Positions 11,346-22,243 of a DNA stretch of 64,000 bases are shown in pieces. A model generated the notes under the pieces. It did not search any database and had not been told where the DNA came from. It was given only the letters and a program-made list of their open reading frames with translations. The number at the start of each line of letters is the position of its first letter. The stretch's first letter is position 1. The stretch comes from Toxorhynchites rutilus septentrionalis (Eukaryota > Arthropoda > Insecta > Diptera > Culicidae): contig NC_073745.1 in assembly GCF_029784135.1 (NCBI RefSeq), forward strand, positions 43,879,521-43,943,520. The letters are read 5' to 3'. The position numbers were made by a program, and so were the translations under genes.

Positions 11346-11380
11346 GAGAAAATATAAATGAGCGAGAGAATATAAAAGCA
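11327..11380. repeat. Three tandem copies of an 18-bp phrase
   Basis: GCGAGAAAATATAAATGA occurs at 11327 and 11344 and in altered form at 11362. The first copy forms the right arm of the neighbouring hairpin, so the array and the hairpin have one origin. Confidence 0.75.
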
Positions 11381-12249
11381 AAGCTTAAATCGCCGTTGAC
11401 CGCTCAATGACAACAACATCACAAACTTAACAAACTTAACGGCAGTGTGCTCCGTCGGAGTGCTACCGCTGAACGAAGCATTGCGCCGAAAAGTATGCAC
11501 ATCGCGCTGGTGTGACCGATGTGCAGCATCACCCTCATGTCGTCTATAGACTACGCTCGTAGCGATAGGGCTAATCTTGTATTCTCTCAAAAGTATTGTA
11601 GTGTTGATTTATAGAGGCTTTACACTTTCGCAGTTCATTCGCCCTCGTTTTGAAAAAGACCAATTACGAGAACTAAAACTAACTCTTGGCCTTGAGAAAG
11701 GCAATTGAGAAAGCCTCAAGGATCGCTACCGTCTGATCGCTAACCGGGTTACTGATGCATTGCGTGAAATGCGCACTTCTTTCTACTTTACTTTTGTTGG
11801 CGGAGACTTTGAATCTTTTGATTAATTCGTTCTCGAAATACGCGCAGCTTGCTAGTATTCGTGTCTGTTTTAATAGACCGTGTTTGGGGAAAATCTTGCG
11901 ACCTGCACAAATGTATGAGACAACATATTCTCTCGCTCGAGTACAAGAGCTTTTTCTTCTTGGTTCATTTTTACGAAAACTTTGAAGATCTTTCGTCTTT
12001 ACAGTACAAGAGTTTCACTTAATAAGCGGATGTACAACCAATGCAGAATCTCTATCGTCAGAGACAAAATTCATTACGATCGTTTCGAGACGGTACGGAA
12101 ACGTCTTGCGAACCGCTCAAATATATGAGAAATCTCATTTCAACACTGTTTTATCAAATAAACTTATGAAAAATTATTAATTTCCAGAGCTGGAATAGAA
12201 TAGACTTGTGTCCAAGTCGAATTGTGCAAAAATCTCGTAAATCTATTAA
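11381..12249. other. No gene identified
   Basis: Open frames of up to about 115 codons occur at 11240-11590 (minus) and 11755-11985 (plus) but contain no recognisable domain, and base use does not single them out. Two related phrases, GACCTGCACAAATGTATGAGA at about 11900 and GAACCGCTCAAATATATGAGA at about 12112, suggest an old internal duplication. Confidence 0.4.
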
Positions 12250-12515
12250 GAAACTGGCTAGCCCGGCAAAGTTTGTACCGCCCAAAATTGAACTTAATTC
12301 CACAAACGTGAATTCCAATTGAACTAACAAGGATCAACGAACATATAGGGATTAAACTTTTCGAAAAGTTTTTGAAAATTTTTTTTTTTCACCAAAACAT
12401 TGATCTGTGGGCAGAGACGAATACAACAAAATAAAGACAACTCAAATCGGATGACCCTTCCTCGGGATTAACGCTTGGCAGCACATTTGACGATCCATTT
12501 TTATTTATATAGATG
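12250..12515. repeat. Divergent copy of the 60.8-64 kb repeat family
   Basis: It begins near 12258 with AGCCCGGCAAAGTTTGTACC, close to the AGCTGACCCGGCAAACTTCGT terminus at 63170. It ends with GACGATCCATTTTTATTTAT, close to GCGATCCATTTTTATTTGTA at 63530. Distance and order match the terminal module of that family, so this is a third copy in the window. Confidence 0.65.
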
Positions 12516-13229
12516 ACTGAAACGCTCAAAATTGAACATTTTCGGGACGCGACCGATTATTTAAATTTTCAATTTGTGCCCCCATCATCTCCCAGAGAGA
12601 CGTAATCCTACCACAAAAATCGAAGTGAGACCGAAAACAGATAAAAGGCCAAAGAAGATAAAAAAAAATGAAAAACATCCAGAATTTGTACGAACTTGTT
12701 GTTTTTCTCATGAATGAAAATGTTTGTCTAAAATATCAACAAAAAATATTGAATTCATTTTTGTTTGTTTACGGAATAGCTATTTTTCATGAGACTTGTA
12801 CCATATTGCTAGTAAAATTTAACAAAAACACAGATCATGATGTAACCCATCAAAGCGGTAAAACCATATTAACAAGCGATACTTCTCCATTGACTATACT
12901 AATCACCATGCTTTTGCCATCATCGACCGACTTTGCCACTGGTGGAATGAACGACAATATATAACAATGGAACCATGATTTATATAGCAATCAGACAGAT
13001 TTAAAACCTTTATATGCTTAACTGACTTATCAAAGCATTCAAGATATTCAAAATCTGCATGTAACAAATAATCTATCGTAATCCTACATCAACTATGTGG
13101 TTACGATGTAGTTATTACGACCCACCACAAGCAATGCTCCAAACAAGGATAATATCGACTAGACAAGGGGGTGTAAATCCTTTCTTCAATGAAACATTTT
13201 TTGTGGTTATAGGCTAATTAGACATCAAC
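12516..13229. other. No gene identified
   Basis: AT-rich sequence with an unsupported 98-codon frame at 12668-12964. Positions 13078-13126 contain a degenerate relative of the phrase at 10066-10113 (ATCCTACATCAACTATGTGG). Confidence 0.4.
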
Positions 13230-13231
13230 TA

Positions 13232-14520
13232 ACGGGTGTTAAATAAAAAATGAGAATTTTTTCAATAACTCAAATAAAGAGCGTAAAATTTTCTTTCTCC
13301 AAGAAAATTGCTCTTTGGGCTCCCTAGAAACAGTAGGCGTGTTCGGTTTTGCTAGTTTGAATTTAGTCAAAGCAAAGATGGCGTCGAAACAGCACGTGCT
13401 CCGCGAACGCATTGTCAGGTTCTACGAAACGCATTTCCAGCAAGGAAAAAAGTTCACTGTGGCACATTTTAAGGAAGAAAATGTACCTGTCAGTACGGTA
13501 TATCGTATCCTGGGTTCCCTGAACGTAGAGTGGAAGGTCGGAAGTGGTCGTCCGGTGACCATAATGACGAAGCAGAGGAAGACATCGTTAAAAAAGCTGT
13601 TTGACGACATGGACGCAACCAGCCTTCGTGATGCCCTTCGGAAATATGGCTGCTCCCATGTATTGATCCATCGGACCCTCAAGATGGAAGGAATCGTCTG
13701 CAGGAAGAAGACGAGGTCGCCGGAATACACGGAGGAACAGATTGAGACGGTTAAATCACAGTGTCGGTGGATGACCAAAAAATACCACGGGACGTCTTTC
13801 GTTCTGGACGACGAAAGCTATTTTCCGCTGTCCAAAACGCATATTCCAGGAAATGATAATTACTACTCCAGCGACAAGTCATCCACACCGCCTGAAGTGA
13901 AATACAAGTTCAAGCACAAGTTTGAAAAAAAGGTTATGTTGTACATCGCCATTTCCGACCGCGGCATTTCAAAGCCTTGGTTCAAGCCGAGCGGTCTGAC
14001 AATCAACCAACAAATCTATCGAGAAGAGTGCCTCGATAAAATCCTGCTGGCGTTCCTGAACGAGCATCACGCGGATGGGAAGTACGTCTTCTGGCCGGAC
14101 AAGGCGTCTTCCCATTACGCCAAGAAGACGCTGGCGTATCTTGAGGAGAAAAAGATACCGTTCGTGCCGAAAGATCGTAACGCAACAAACTTGCCCCAGT
14201 GCCGCCCAATAGAGCATTTCTTTGGCTCAATCAGTGCCCTAGTGTATAAAAACAATTGGAGGGCCAAGAACACGAAGCAATTGACTACAAGAATCCGGAA
14301 TTGCATCCGGAAAATGGACGTAAGTTCCGTACAACGTTCTTGTGAGAGCATCGCGACAAAGTTGCATCGAACAGCAGACCACGGCCCTTACTCAAACATT
14401 CACTGACATTTTTTTTTGAAGAAAATACATTATGTTATTAATAAAAAATACTGAAACCGATGAAAAAAAAAATTTTTATATGTGATTGAAAAAATTCTCA
14501 TTTTTTTATTTAACACCCGT
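13232..14520 (+). mobile_element. Apparently intact DD37E Tc1/mariner transposon, 1289 bp
   Basis: Terminal inverted repeats start ACGGGTGTTAAATAAAAAA and match for about 37 bp with one length difference in an A/T run. TA flanks both ends (13230-13231 and 14521-14522). Inside is a single long open transposase gene. Structure, size and signature match the ITmD37E elements described from mosquitoes. The terminal sequence differs completely from that of the element at 5607-6886, so it is a different lineage. Confidence 0.95.
13378..14406 (+). CDS. DD37E transposase, 342 aa, open throughout
   Basis: This is a transposase that should bind its own terminal repeats and catalyse cut-and-paste movement into TA sites in the nucleus. 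I chose the ATG at 13378 (MASKQHVLRER) rather than an upstream TTG, because it is the first ATG after the terminal repeat and gives a normal family length. Residues ~5-60 form a helix-turn-helix region (TVAHFKEENVPVSTVYRILG) with GSGRP, and residues ~65-110 look like a second DNA-binding subdomain. The catalytic acids are D145 (FVLDDESYF), D241 (FWPDKASSHY) and E279 (QCRPIEHFFG), with 37 residues between the last two. There is no stop or frameshift. AATAAA occurs near 14440. It may be a functional gene, but activity cannot be read from sequence. Confidence 0.93.
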   Translation: MASKQHVLRERIVRFYETHFQQGKKFTVAHFKEENVPVSTVYRILGSLNVEWKVGSGRPVTIMTKQRKTSLKKLFDDMDATSLRDALRKYGCSHVLIHRTLKMEGIVCRKKTRSPEYTEEQIETVKSQCRWMTKKYHGTSFVLDDESYFPLSKTHIPGNDNYYSSDKSSTPPEVKYKFKHKFEKKVMLYIAISDRGISKPWFKPSGLTINQQIYREECLDKILLAFLNEHHADGKYVFWPDKASSHYAKKTLAYLEEKKIPFVPKDRNATNLPQCRPIEHFFGSISALVYKNNWRAKNTKQLTTRIRNCIRKMDVSSVQRSCESIATKLHRTADHGPYSNIH

Positions 14521-14522
14521 TA

Positions 14523-16600
14523 TAATGTACGTAGCTATCAGCTATTTGGCCTTTAGTTTGAGAATGTACTCGTTGTTCATCTTCTTGATTAAATTGAATT
14601 AATTTAAAAAAACCGTGCGGTCGTTTTCTGCTCTGAGAACAATTCCGTAAGTACGGAAACAAATCATTATCTAAGGATGCATTGTCAGAGGAATACGGTG
14701 GATACGACAGAATTTCTCAGCTAATCTCTAAGAGGTTCTGACAACTCCCCAAAGAAGTGCATATGTTGGCTTGCACAAATTCAACACTTGTTGCCTCGAA
14801 TATGTTCACATAATCAAAATTTCTGAATATGAAATCAATAATTTAAACTATATGTGAATAAGAATAAATGCGTCTTCAGTAGTGGAATGTACTTCAGGAG
14901 AAACACTGAGTCCATCGTATCTACCATATACAATTTCACCAAACATTTAAAAAACAGCATACAAAAGGCGAAATAAGTTCTGTTATGCCCAGGCAACTCA
15001 TTTCCCATGACCTGGACTCGACCCGGGGGAACAGACAAAAAATCTTCGTATGACAGGCGAAGTCCGCACTGAACGGGACAATACTCCACTTCGAGGCAGT
15101 TTGCAATTTTCACAGACAATCAGCAAAACACACTTTCGATGAGAAGTCGTCAATGCATCCCATGTTTCCATGTGCATGTGCATGTACTTGTGTCTGTCTG
15201 TATGCATCTCTTTCACAAAACCGAGCGGTATATTTACCACTTAGGGTACATATGTTTCCAGTGTAGGGTTTCGCGTTCGCAAACCGGGCCAAGCACCACC
15301 TCACGTAGTTCGGATAAATGATGGCAATTGAAACGGAGAGGCCCCCCGCTCACCCCGGCATGGTGGGTGGGTGTATGGTCCAGCGAGGGAGGGCGGGCAG
15401 AACACCTCTTTTCCCTTTTGTGCCGTTTGCCTATTTGCACAGTAGAGTGGAGAGTGGAAAGAGTGAAAAAAAACTGCAGCAGACTCAATCCGGTTGACTG
15501 TTGCTAGGCAGAAGTGGAATTAGGAATAAATAATGGAAAACAGCTGATGGTACGGAGCAACCATGACTTGCTCCCAGCTACTAATTGTCGACAATGTAGA
15601 AGAAGCAATCGGATTGTATAATATTTGCTTCCAGTAATTCTTTTTCTGCAAAACATTATTTAGTTCAAAACCCAACCTAAAAATCGTAATACTTTTATCG
15701 ACACGGGGCGTGGAACGCCTAACACCCATCAGCTGATTATTGCGGCACCCGGCACGTGAGTTGGACCAGGCTTCGGAAACAACCGATGCAAGCGAGGGCT
15801 AAATTATTCACACTATGGCACATGTTGAGCTCGATCGATTTTCTACCGGTCTGTTTGTCTGTTTCGCAGGGAAGCCTTCCCCGGGTGCACATATGTAAGG
15901 CACGAAGGCACAGCGGGACTCTAAGTTTCCAATTTCCTCTACTGAAATGACTATCAGTTGGAAGTCAATCCGCCGAGAAACGGACCGCGGCCAGCCCATG
16001 CATACTGTGTCACATTTCTTGTCTCTTATCCCGGTGCAGTGCCACCGGAGGATGGCGTTGGGTTCTGCTGTTCCGATGTCAGTTTGCCCGTGCAAGCGAC
16101 GATATGCCACTCGGCTAAGCGTAAGATAGGCTTGGGGTCGATAACTTTATGGTGCATGTGGCACACGCAAAAAAAATAGACACTAAGTGTACATAGACAC
16201 CACCAGATATACCTCGAGGGCTCTTGTCGTTAATGGCAATAGAGCAGATGTTCACAGACGGGTTGGTGAACATGACAAGAGGCTCGTCGAATCGTGGGGC
16301 TTGTCTGATGGATTAGTGGAGGAGGGCACGGAGAGATAGACGGACAGATTGCAGATTGCTAATTTGTAGTGAATGATTTAGCAACTTTTGGCGCTGGAGA
16401 TGAGCTGAAGTATTCGAATGTGTTCGAATGATGGAAATCGCTGTATAGTGGTTAGTGACGGAATCTTTGTTGGGCTATTACCAATTAGTTTGACTCTGTC
16501 AACACGGTGACCTGGAGCCGAGGAGACTCCAATGCATAAAATATTGCAAAATATCTCAACCAGTGTAATAAAAAAATACTATATATAAATTTCACCACGA
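14523..16600. other. Long stretch without an identified gene
   Basis: Includes a GC-richer part at about 15000-16150 with many overlapping 60-100-codon frames on both strands, none with a recognised domain. A CATGTGCATGTGCATGTAC run lies near 15171. A minus-strand GGGTCGAGTCC near 15012 resembles a Pol III B box, but no A box or tRNA fold accompanies it. This could be regulatory or untranslated DNA of a neighbouring gene. Confidence 0.4.
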
Positions 16601-16604
16601 ACAT

Positions 16605-19325
16605 TGCTTAATTTTAATTTTTTATTTTTTTTACATTTACAACTTATTCATAATACTAATATTTATACAATTACTAAAGGAACACATTCGATGGTCAGGG
16701 TGATAAAATAACATAAAACATATACTTAAGGCTAGCACGAGAACGATTGAAGTCAAATCTGTGATAGCAGTTGTTAAAAATACCATAGTTGGCTCGAGAT
16801 GCCGGAGTATTTAAAAACGGGTGAGAATGCAAATTTAATCGCCTTATGTTTATGCTCAACTGTCGCAGAAGGGCAACGCAGACAATATTTGATCCTAAGA
16901 GATCAGCAATGAACATTGCCTTGGAAAGGTCACGACGCGAACGTAGGAGTTGCAGACTCAACATATTACACCTACTCTCGTAACTTGGAAGGTTAATAGG
17001 ATCCCTCCAGGGTAGTCCTCGAAGCGCAAAGCGTCTAAATCTCCTCTGAATGGACTCAATGCGATTGATGTAAAATGACGCATTGTCGTAAAACAGCGCC
17101 CAAACTACTGAGCAGTATTCTAATATGGAGCGCACTAGAGAACAATACAGGGTTTTCAAACATCTCTAATGTCTCTAAAATATTTCGCAACGTGAAATAT
17201 GAATCCAAGTACAGAAGATGCTTTGCTGGCGACATATGACACATGCTGTTTAAAAGTAACATAAGAATCTAGCATGACTCCTGGATCCTTGACAATAGTC
17301 TCTCGATTCAGAGTCTGGCCATGAAGAGAGTATGTAAAGTAGTTAAATGATTTCTTCCTACAGAAACTGATGACCAAACATTTCGAGGCGTTCAAAGTCA
17401 TCATATACAAGCAGCAAATATGTCTAACTGTTGTTGAAGGAAAACTGCGTCAGTACGATCGTTTATGACAAAATACAGTTTGAAATCGTCCGCATAAGAC
17501 AGCTTCTGGCATTTGATTGAGAAGTGAATGTCATTCAAATAAATCAGGAATATGAAAGGTCCGAGATGACTACCATGAGGTACACCAGAAGATACAGAAA
17601 AAGGATGAGAAATATGATCGTCTATTTTCACGAACATTTGACGACCAGAGAGATAAGATCGAAGCCAGTTGAGAAGTGAACCATGGAAGCCAAGCCGCTC
17701 TAGTTTGGCAACAGCAATCTTATGGTCGATTTTTCAACGCAGCCGTGAAGTCCGTGTAGATAGCACCTACTTGTTTCCCGTTTTCAAGCTCGCAAATTAT
17801 GAATGATGTATATTGCACGAGATTTGTTGAGGTTGATCTCTGCCGTATAAATCCATACTGTTCCGCTGCGATACAACTGGAACAATTGTGTTTAATATAG
17901 TCCAGGTCGATCAACTCAGAAAGTTTAGACACTGCACACAGTGCCGCAATACCCCGATAGTTGGTAACAGAATGCTTGTCGCCTTTCTTAAAAACAGGGA
18001 AAATATATGAATCCTTCCAACTTCCTTCCAAGGAAAATTCCAAACTTTAAAGAGAGGTTGAATATAGCTGCAAGTGGCGCACTCAGGACGTCAATGCAGT
18101 TTTTGATCACCAAGCCAGAGATGCCATCTGGACCAATGCAGGTAGAGTTTTTCAAGCGAAGACCAGCTTTACGGACGTCGTCTCTCGATAGATGTGGATG
18201 AGGTTCGACGGCTAGGCGCATGGGAACTTCTCTTACAGCATTTGAGAGGAGTTCATCAGAAACCACTTCGTTAACGAAAACATTGCGGAAATGTGCCATG
18301 AAAAGATTGGCGATTCCATCAACGGTAGACATTTCCCGATCTCCGTTGAACATCGTAGAAGGCAGCCCAGATTCCTTACGTTGATCTTTCACGTGATTCC
18401 AGAAGCTTTTGGGATTAGTTTTGAGTTTGTCTTGAAGGCGATACTGATGGTTGCCATAGAGATGCTTGTTAAGTTCCTTATACTGTTTGTTGATACGCAT
18501 GTAATGTTTCCTCGATTCTTCAGTTCGCTGTTTGCAAATTATTTTCAAAGCAGTCCGTTTAGAGGATTTTAGACGCTTCAAACGATGGTTGGACCATGGA
18601 GGATAAATTGGTGAAAAAGGAATTTTATTTGGAACGAACTGGTCGATTGCGTAACCAACATTGTTTATGAATATATCCGACGAAGCATTCACGTCACAAT
18701 TCCGCATTTAATCATCCCATTTAATGGTTTCGCCAAAAAGCGATCATTCTAGTGAAGTTCGCTTTCCAAAAGTCGTAAGAGAAGCTTACAGTAGTGTTTC
18801 GAAAAGGAAAGCCTGGCTCTATTTTAGCGTTACTTGTAGAGGTGAGTGGTGAGCGCAACGTTTCACTAGTGGTTCAGGTGGCTCATAAATCGAGCAATTG
18901 GAAATTAGCTCCCGACTGAAGAAACATAGGACGAGCAGTCTATGATTTACGTTGGGGACGCTATTTGGTTGCCTCAGACATGCTGAACTGTAGCTATCCA
19001 GAAGAGCAGCCGTCAAGGGCCCAATGGTTGAGCGACTGGATTGGGGATAGAGGAATCCAGCATCGTTCATACACCATTTGAGTGAAGGTAGGTGGAACTC
19101 ATCCATAACAAGGATATCGTCGTTTGTATTCATCTTCGATACGATCCAGAATGGCAAGTAAAACTCTGCCGCCAGTACTTTTTGGACTCGTGTTTCGTGA
19201 CCGATCAGTGCGATAAATTGTAAACTCTGTGTCGAATATTTGTCTAGAGAGCGTGTTGCTTCTTAACCATGTTTCCGTGAATGCATATATGTCGTAACAA
19301 GCGTCTGAACAAGCCAATCTGTATT
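16605..19325 (-). mobile_element. 5'-truncated LINE with endonuclease and RT, decayed
   Basis: On the minus strand, an endonuclease fragment comes first (19317-19099, YDIYAFTETWLRSN; then 19157-18819). A connector follows (18707-17988), with KTNPKSFWNHVKDQRK and CIGPDGISG. RT pieces come next (18043-17720, 17637-17401), with EQYGFIRQRSTSTNL, GVPHGSHLGPFIFL and an intact YADDFKLY box, then the C-terminal domain (17410-17156, 17159-16695) with LVRSILEYCSVVW and ALRGLPWRDPINLPSYESRC. At least four frame shifts break it. The 3' end is an A-rich tail near 16605-16640. The 5' end is cut within the endonuclease, as expected from incomplete reverse transcription. It looks CR1/Jockey-like and related to the LINE at 44.4 kb, but it is a separate family. 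Confidence 0.88.
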
Positions 19326-19493
19326 GTGTATTGTGTAATAACTATGTCCATTTCATAAACGCGCTCGCGCGCGCGCGCTCGATAAAGAATATTCCTGTAA
19401 ATTGTATGCTCTGGTCCATGTCCGTCCCTGTCCGATTGTATCAAAAACTTTGTAAATACGTTTATGGCTACCCAAAACGATAGTTTTCATTAT

Positions 19494-19575
19494 CATATGG
19501 TCGGTGTTAAGTCAGACCAGACCATTTGACATTTTTATGATTCGGAGCAAAAACAAACTTGCAGTTGAAGTGCTT
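19494..19575. repeat. Truncated MITE end (same family as 54741)
   Basis: CATATGGTCGGTGTTAAG and about 75 bp that follow closely match 54741-54815. Homology then stops and no opposite end was found nearby. Confidence 0.6.
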
Positions 19576-20660
19576 TGCAATTTTCAAAGCATTTAATTTG
19601 TTCGTTCAATATTGTTCTCAGAAATGTTAGCTACTCTCTGGCAATACTTTGACGTATGATAATTGTAAAAAAGACGGGTGGGTAATGTCGGGGACATAAC
19701 CGGAGTGACGTAGGACTATACAAAGGGGACAGCTTTTTCTAAATATATATTTTAAATATATTGTTTTATTTTCTTCTCCTACGTGAATACCTACCCATCT
19801 ACCTGAAATATGGATTAGTTTACTGTTTACTCTTTATGAACATGTTGGGAGTTCTGAAAAGAACCTTTGGTGTTGTGTTTTTGCGTTTTTTTTACAAACT
19901 TTCTCATTTTTTTCTCACTGTCTTATAGTTGATTCTTGATTTTTTTTTCCGAAGGCTTTGTACTTATTAAATGTTCAACGCCGGGCATCTTTTGGCGTAT
20001 GCACATATCGTACAACCAAAATGATGGCTGTGATAGGGAATGCATAGGTGGTCATCAGCTCATTCACTATCATATATTTTACTATTGAGCACATTACCAT
20101 ACCATATGCTGTGGTTTCGGAGACGAATGAATTGTAAGATTTGTAGTCTCCGCAAACAAAGTAAATAAAAATGAAAAAGAACTGAGGTTTTGGAGACGAA
20201 CTCTACGATCTGTCGAGAAATAAGCTATAAGCGTTCTGAAAAACCAACAGTAAATACAGGGACGGATGACCTTCGGATTGAGGTCCTTTAAAATAAGAAC
20301 AGAGCAGCAGGAAATGCATAGCTCATCATATTGCTCCTTAGTTATGTTTCTATACAATGCGGATGTAACGTCAGTCAAATTTCAACATCAGTTATCAACC
20401 AAAGAAAGCAGTTCTTGCTACCGAGAAAATTCGTTAATGCCATCCTGCATACAATGTGTTGTAATTTGAAGCCACTTTTAATTCGGAGACCATGTATGGG
20501 TTTGTGAAAACTGAATGATCAATTTAAAAGACCTCAACCACCAATAAGTTGAAAAACAAGCATAAACAAAATAATTCAGTTCATATTATATGTCATATTA
20601 TGTCACTTTAGAATGCATTGGTATTGTGAATAACTTTTAATAACTCTTCTTTGAAAGGTT
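19576..20660. other. No gene identified
   Basis: AT-rich sequence. Contains GACGTAGGACTATA at 19707, one of the dispersed GACGTAGGACTACGTC-type motifs, just after a phrase GACGGGTGGGTAATGTCGGGG. No coding motif was seen. Confidence 0.4.
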
Positions 20661-20663
20661 TAA

Positions 20664-20945
20664 TGGCCCTGAAAAGCGCCGTGTTTTACGGTGGCTGGTT
20701 TTGCCACCAAAGCAGTCTGTATAAACAAACATTTCCTTCTTCAACCTGCTGCCGTTTTGCGATTGCGTTTGCCACTCACTGAAACTAGTTGTTGCCACCG
20801 AACCGAATGTGCTCTGTTCTGTAGGCGGGTTTTCTTATTGTCGTGAGCAGCTTTGCAAGCCAACTCAAGCACTCCGGCGGCCGAAATTCTATAACCGCTA
20901 TTAGATATACTGGTGCTCCGGCACCAATCCGTTGATGCGATGTGA
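20664..20945 (-). pseudogene. Histone H2A-derived pseudogene, copy 1 (C-terminal part)
   Basis: On the minus strand the sequence reads [16 protein letters not shown], then after a frameshift AAGVLELACKAAHDNKKTR. This matches the histone-fold helix 2 to helix 3 region of H2A ([34 protein letters not shown] in outline). The C-terminal text after that no longer resembles H2A and ends in a stop. The N-terminal half is missing. A histone-type stem-loop follows downstream. This is clearly non-coding today. H2A is a nucleosome core component; this copy has no such role. Confidence 0.75.
20665..20680 (-). promoter_or_regulatory. Histone 3' stem-loop-like element
   Basis: Minus strand GGCGCTTTTCAGGGCC fits the replication-dependent histone mRNA 3' stem-loop (GGYYCTTTTCAGRRCC) with one mismatch. 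It lies downstream of the H2A-like text in the correct orientation. It supports descent from a replication-dependent histone gene and implies that the copied segment extended past the coding end. Confidence 0.7.
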
Positions 20946-20985
20946 TGTGAAGCGATGTGATGTGAAGCGATGCAATACAACCTCA
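20930..20985. repeat. GATGTGATGTGAAGC short tandem repeat
   Basis: Degenerate tandem repeats of GCGATGTGATGTGAA lie at the truncated N-terminal side of H2A copy 1. A related but shorter GATGTGATGCGAAACGATGTG phrase is at 21699, beside copy 2. Confidence 0.7.
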
Positions 20986-21279
20986 CTGATTTACGGTTTG
21001 AAAGAGAATGATATATTTTTCAGCGGATCCGCGCATTTTGTACTTTAGCGGTACACGCTCACAGGATAGAGACAAATCGGCAGCCTCAGCCAAAGGGGCG
21101 AGTCCAACGAGACGAACGAATGAGCGTTAAAAGGCAGCGATGGCAAAAAAATACATTCATTACGATTTGTTCGCTCGTTGGATTCACATGCAGGCTAAAA
21201 AGGGTCCTTTTCAGGATCACAAAATTATCTTCAATCTAAAGAGTTTATTGTTTTGTTATCACTCGATATCCTCATCTTG

Positions 21280-21680
21280 TTCGGCTAAACCTTCCTGTTT
21301 AGCGATTTCTTTTGCAACTCACTGCAACTCACAGGATTCACAGTTGGAAAATTTCTTCCTATCCTGCTTGTGACATGTTGTACAGTACATTACATTTAAC
21401 GCGACGTGCCGAAGCACCGCTCAGTGTCGCATTGGAGGGGATTTCAACCTGTAATTGAACATTTGTGATGACAGTGGTACAGTGTCGATAGCAGCTTTGC
21501 CAGCTAACTCGGTAACTTCGGCGGCCGAAACTATATATCGCCGGCTAGGTGGACTGGTGAACTGGTACTAACGCGCTCGGCCTAGCTACCCTTGCGGGGA
21601 ACTCCAGACCAACACGGTTCGAGCGGGATTTTGCCTTTCCCTTCACTTTTCCTCCTTTACCATGTCCAACCATGGCTGCT
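21280..21680 (-). pseudogene. Histone H2A-derived pseudogene, copy 2 (N-terminal part)
   Basis: On the minus strand, 21665-21590 reads GKGGKVKGKAKSRSNRVGLEFP, the basic N-terminal tail and start of the histone fold of insect H2A. Further text recalling APV.LAAV and FGRR..ELAGKAA follows in other frames to about 21490. An internal deletion removes part of helix 1. The region 21280-21490 is probably degenerate 3' sequence of the same copy, with phrases such as GCAACTCACTGCAACTCAC comparable to 20770. The two copies share flanking GATGTGATG repeats and a TACGGTTT..GA phrase, so they look like duplicates of one repeat unit. Confidence 0.72.
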
Positions 21681-22174
21681 TGTGTTGGTTTGTTGATCTG
21701 ATGTGATGCGAAACGATGTGGTGTACGGTTTCGATGAGAATGATCGTTACGGCAGCGGAGCGGGGATTTTTAAGCTGACTGGCTGGCTCGAGAATTACGC
21801 ATGTGTGAGACCGCGACCAATGTTTCATTCATATTTTTTCTTTTTCCTTTCCAATCGTGCTTCATTGTATTTCGCTGCTGCTCTGGTTGTCCGTTTTGGT
21901 CGGTACGATTTGAGGAGCACAAAATGAACCAATCAAAAATGGACACAGTGCATTTGGACAATGCTTGATATTTCACAATCATTCAATTATTTATCTCAAG
22001 AAAAATGAAATGTTATTCGTTATGATAGATGCGTAGATATATTTCCTATCAATTGATGCAAAAACCTTTGCGATCTATTGAGAAATGCTCGAGTTATAAG
22101 CGTTCCAAATCTTGCATTTTTTCCAACTTGTTCAGTGCCTAGATTTCCATTTCACCCCCTATATCTTCCGGTTA

Positions 22175-22190
22175 GACGTAGTCCTACGTC
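22175..22190. repeat. Palindromic dispersed motif GACGTAGTCCTACGTC
   Basis: A near-palindromic 16-mer. Related copies occur at 36436-36451, 47661-47676, 19707, 37629, 48877 and 49302. Confidence 0.7.
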
Positions 22191-22243
22191 AAAACATCAA
22201 GTATCATGCCAAAAAAGGCAGTTATTTGGCTCCCTATAAGTAC

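Noticed and set aside
14998..15033. tRNA gene suggested by GGGTCGAGTCC on the minus strand
   Set aside because: No A box at the right distance and no cloverleaf could be drawn.
15756..16179. Coding region suggested by several overlapping frames
   Set aside because: Frames on both strands are of similar length, with no domain and no consistent codon pattern.
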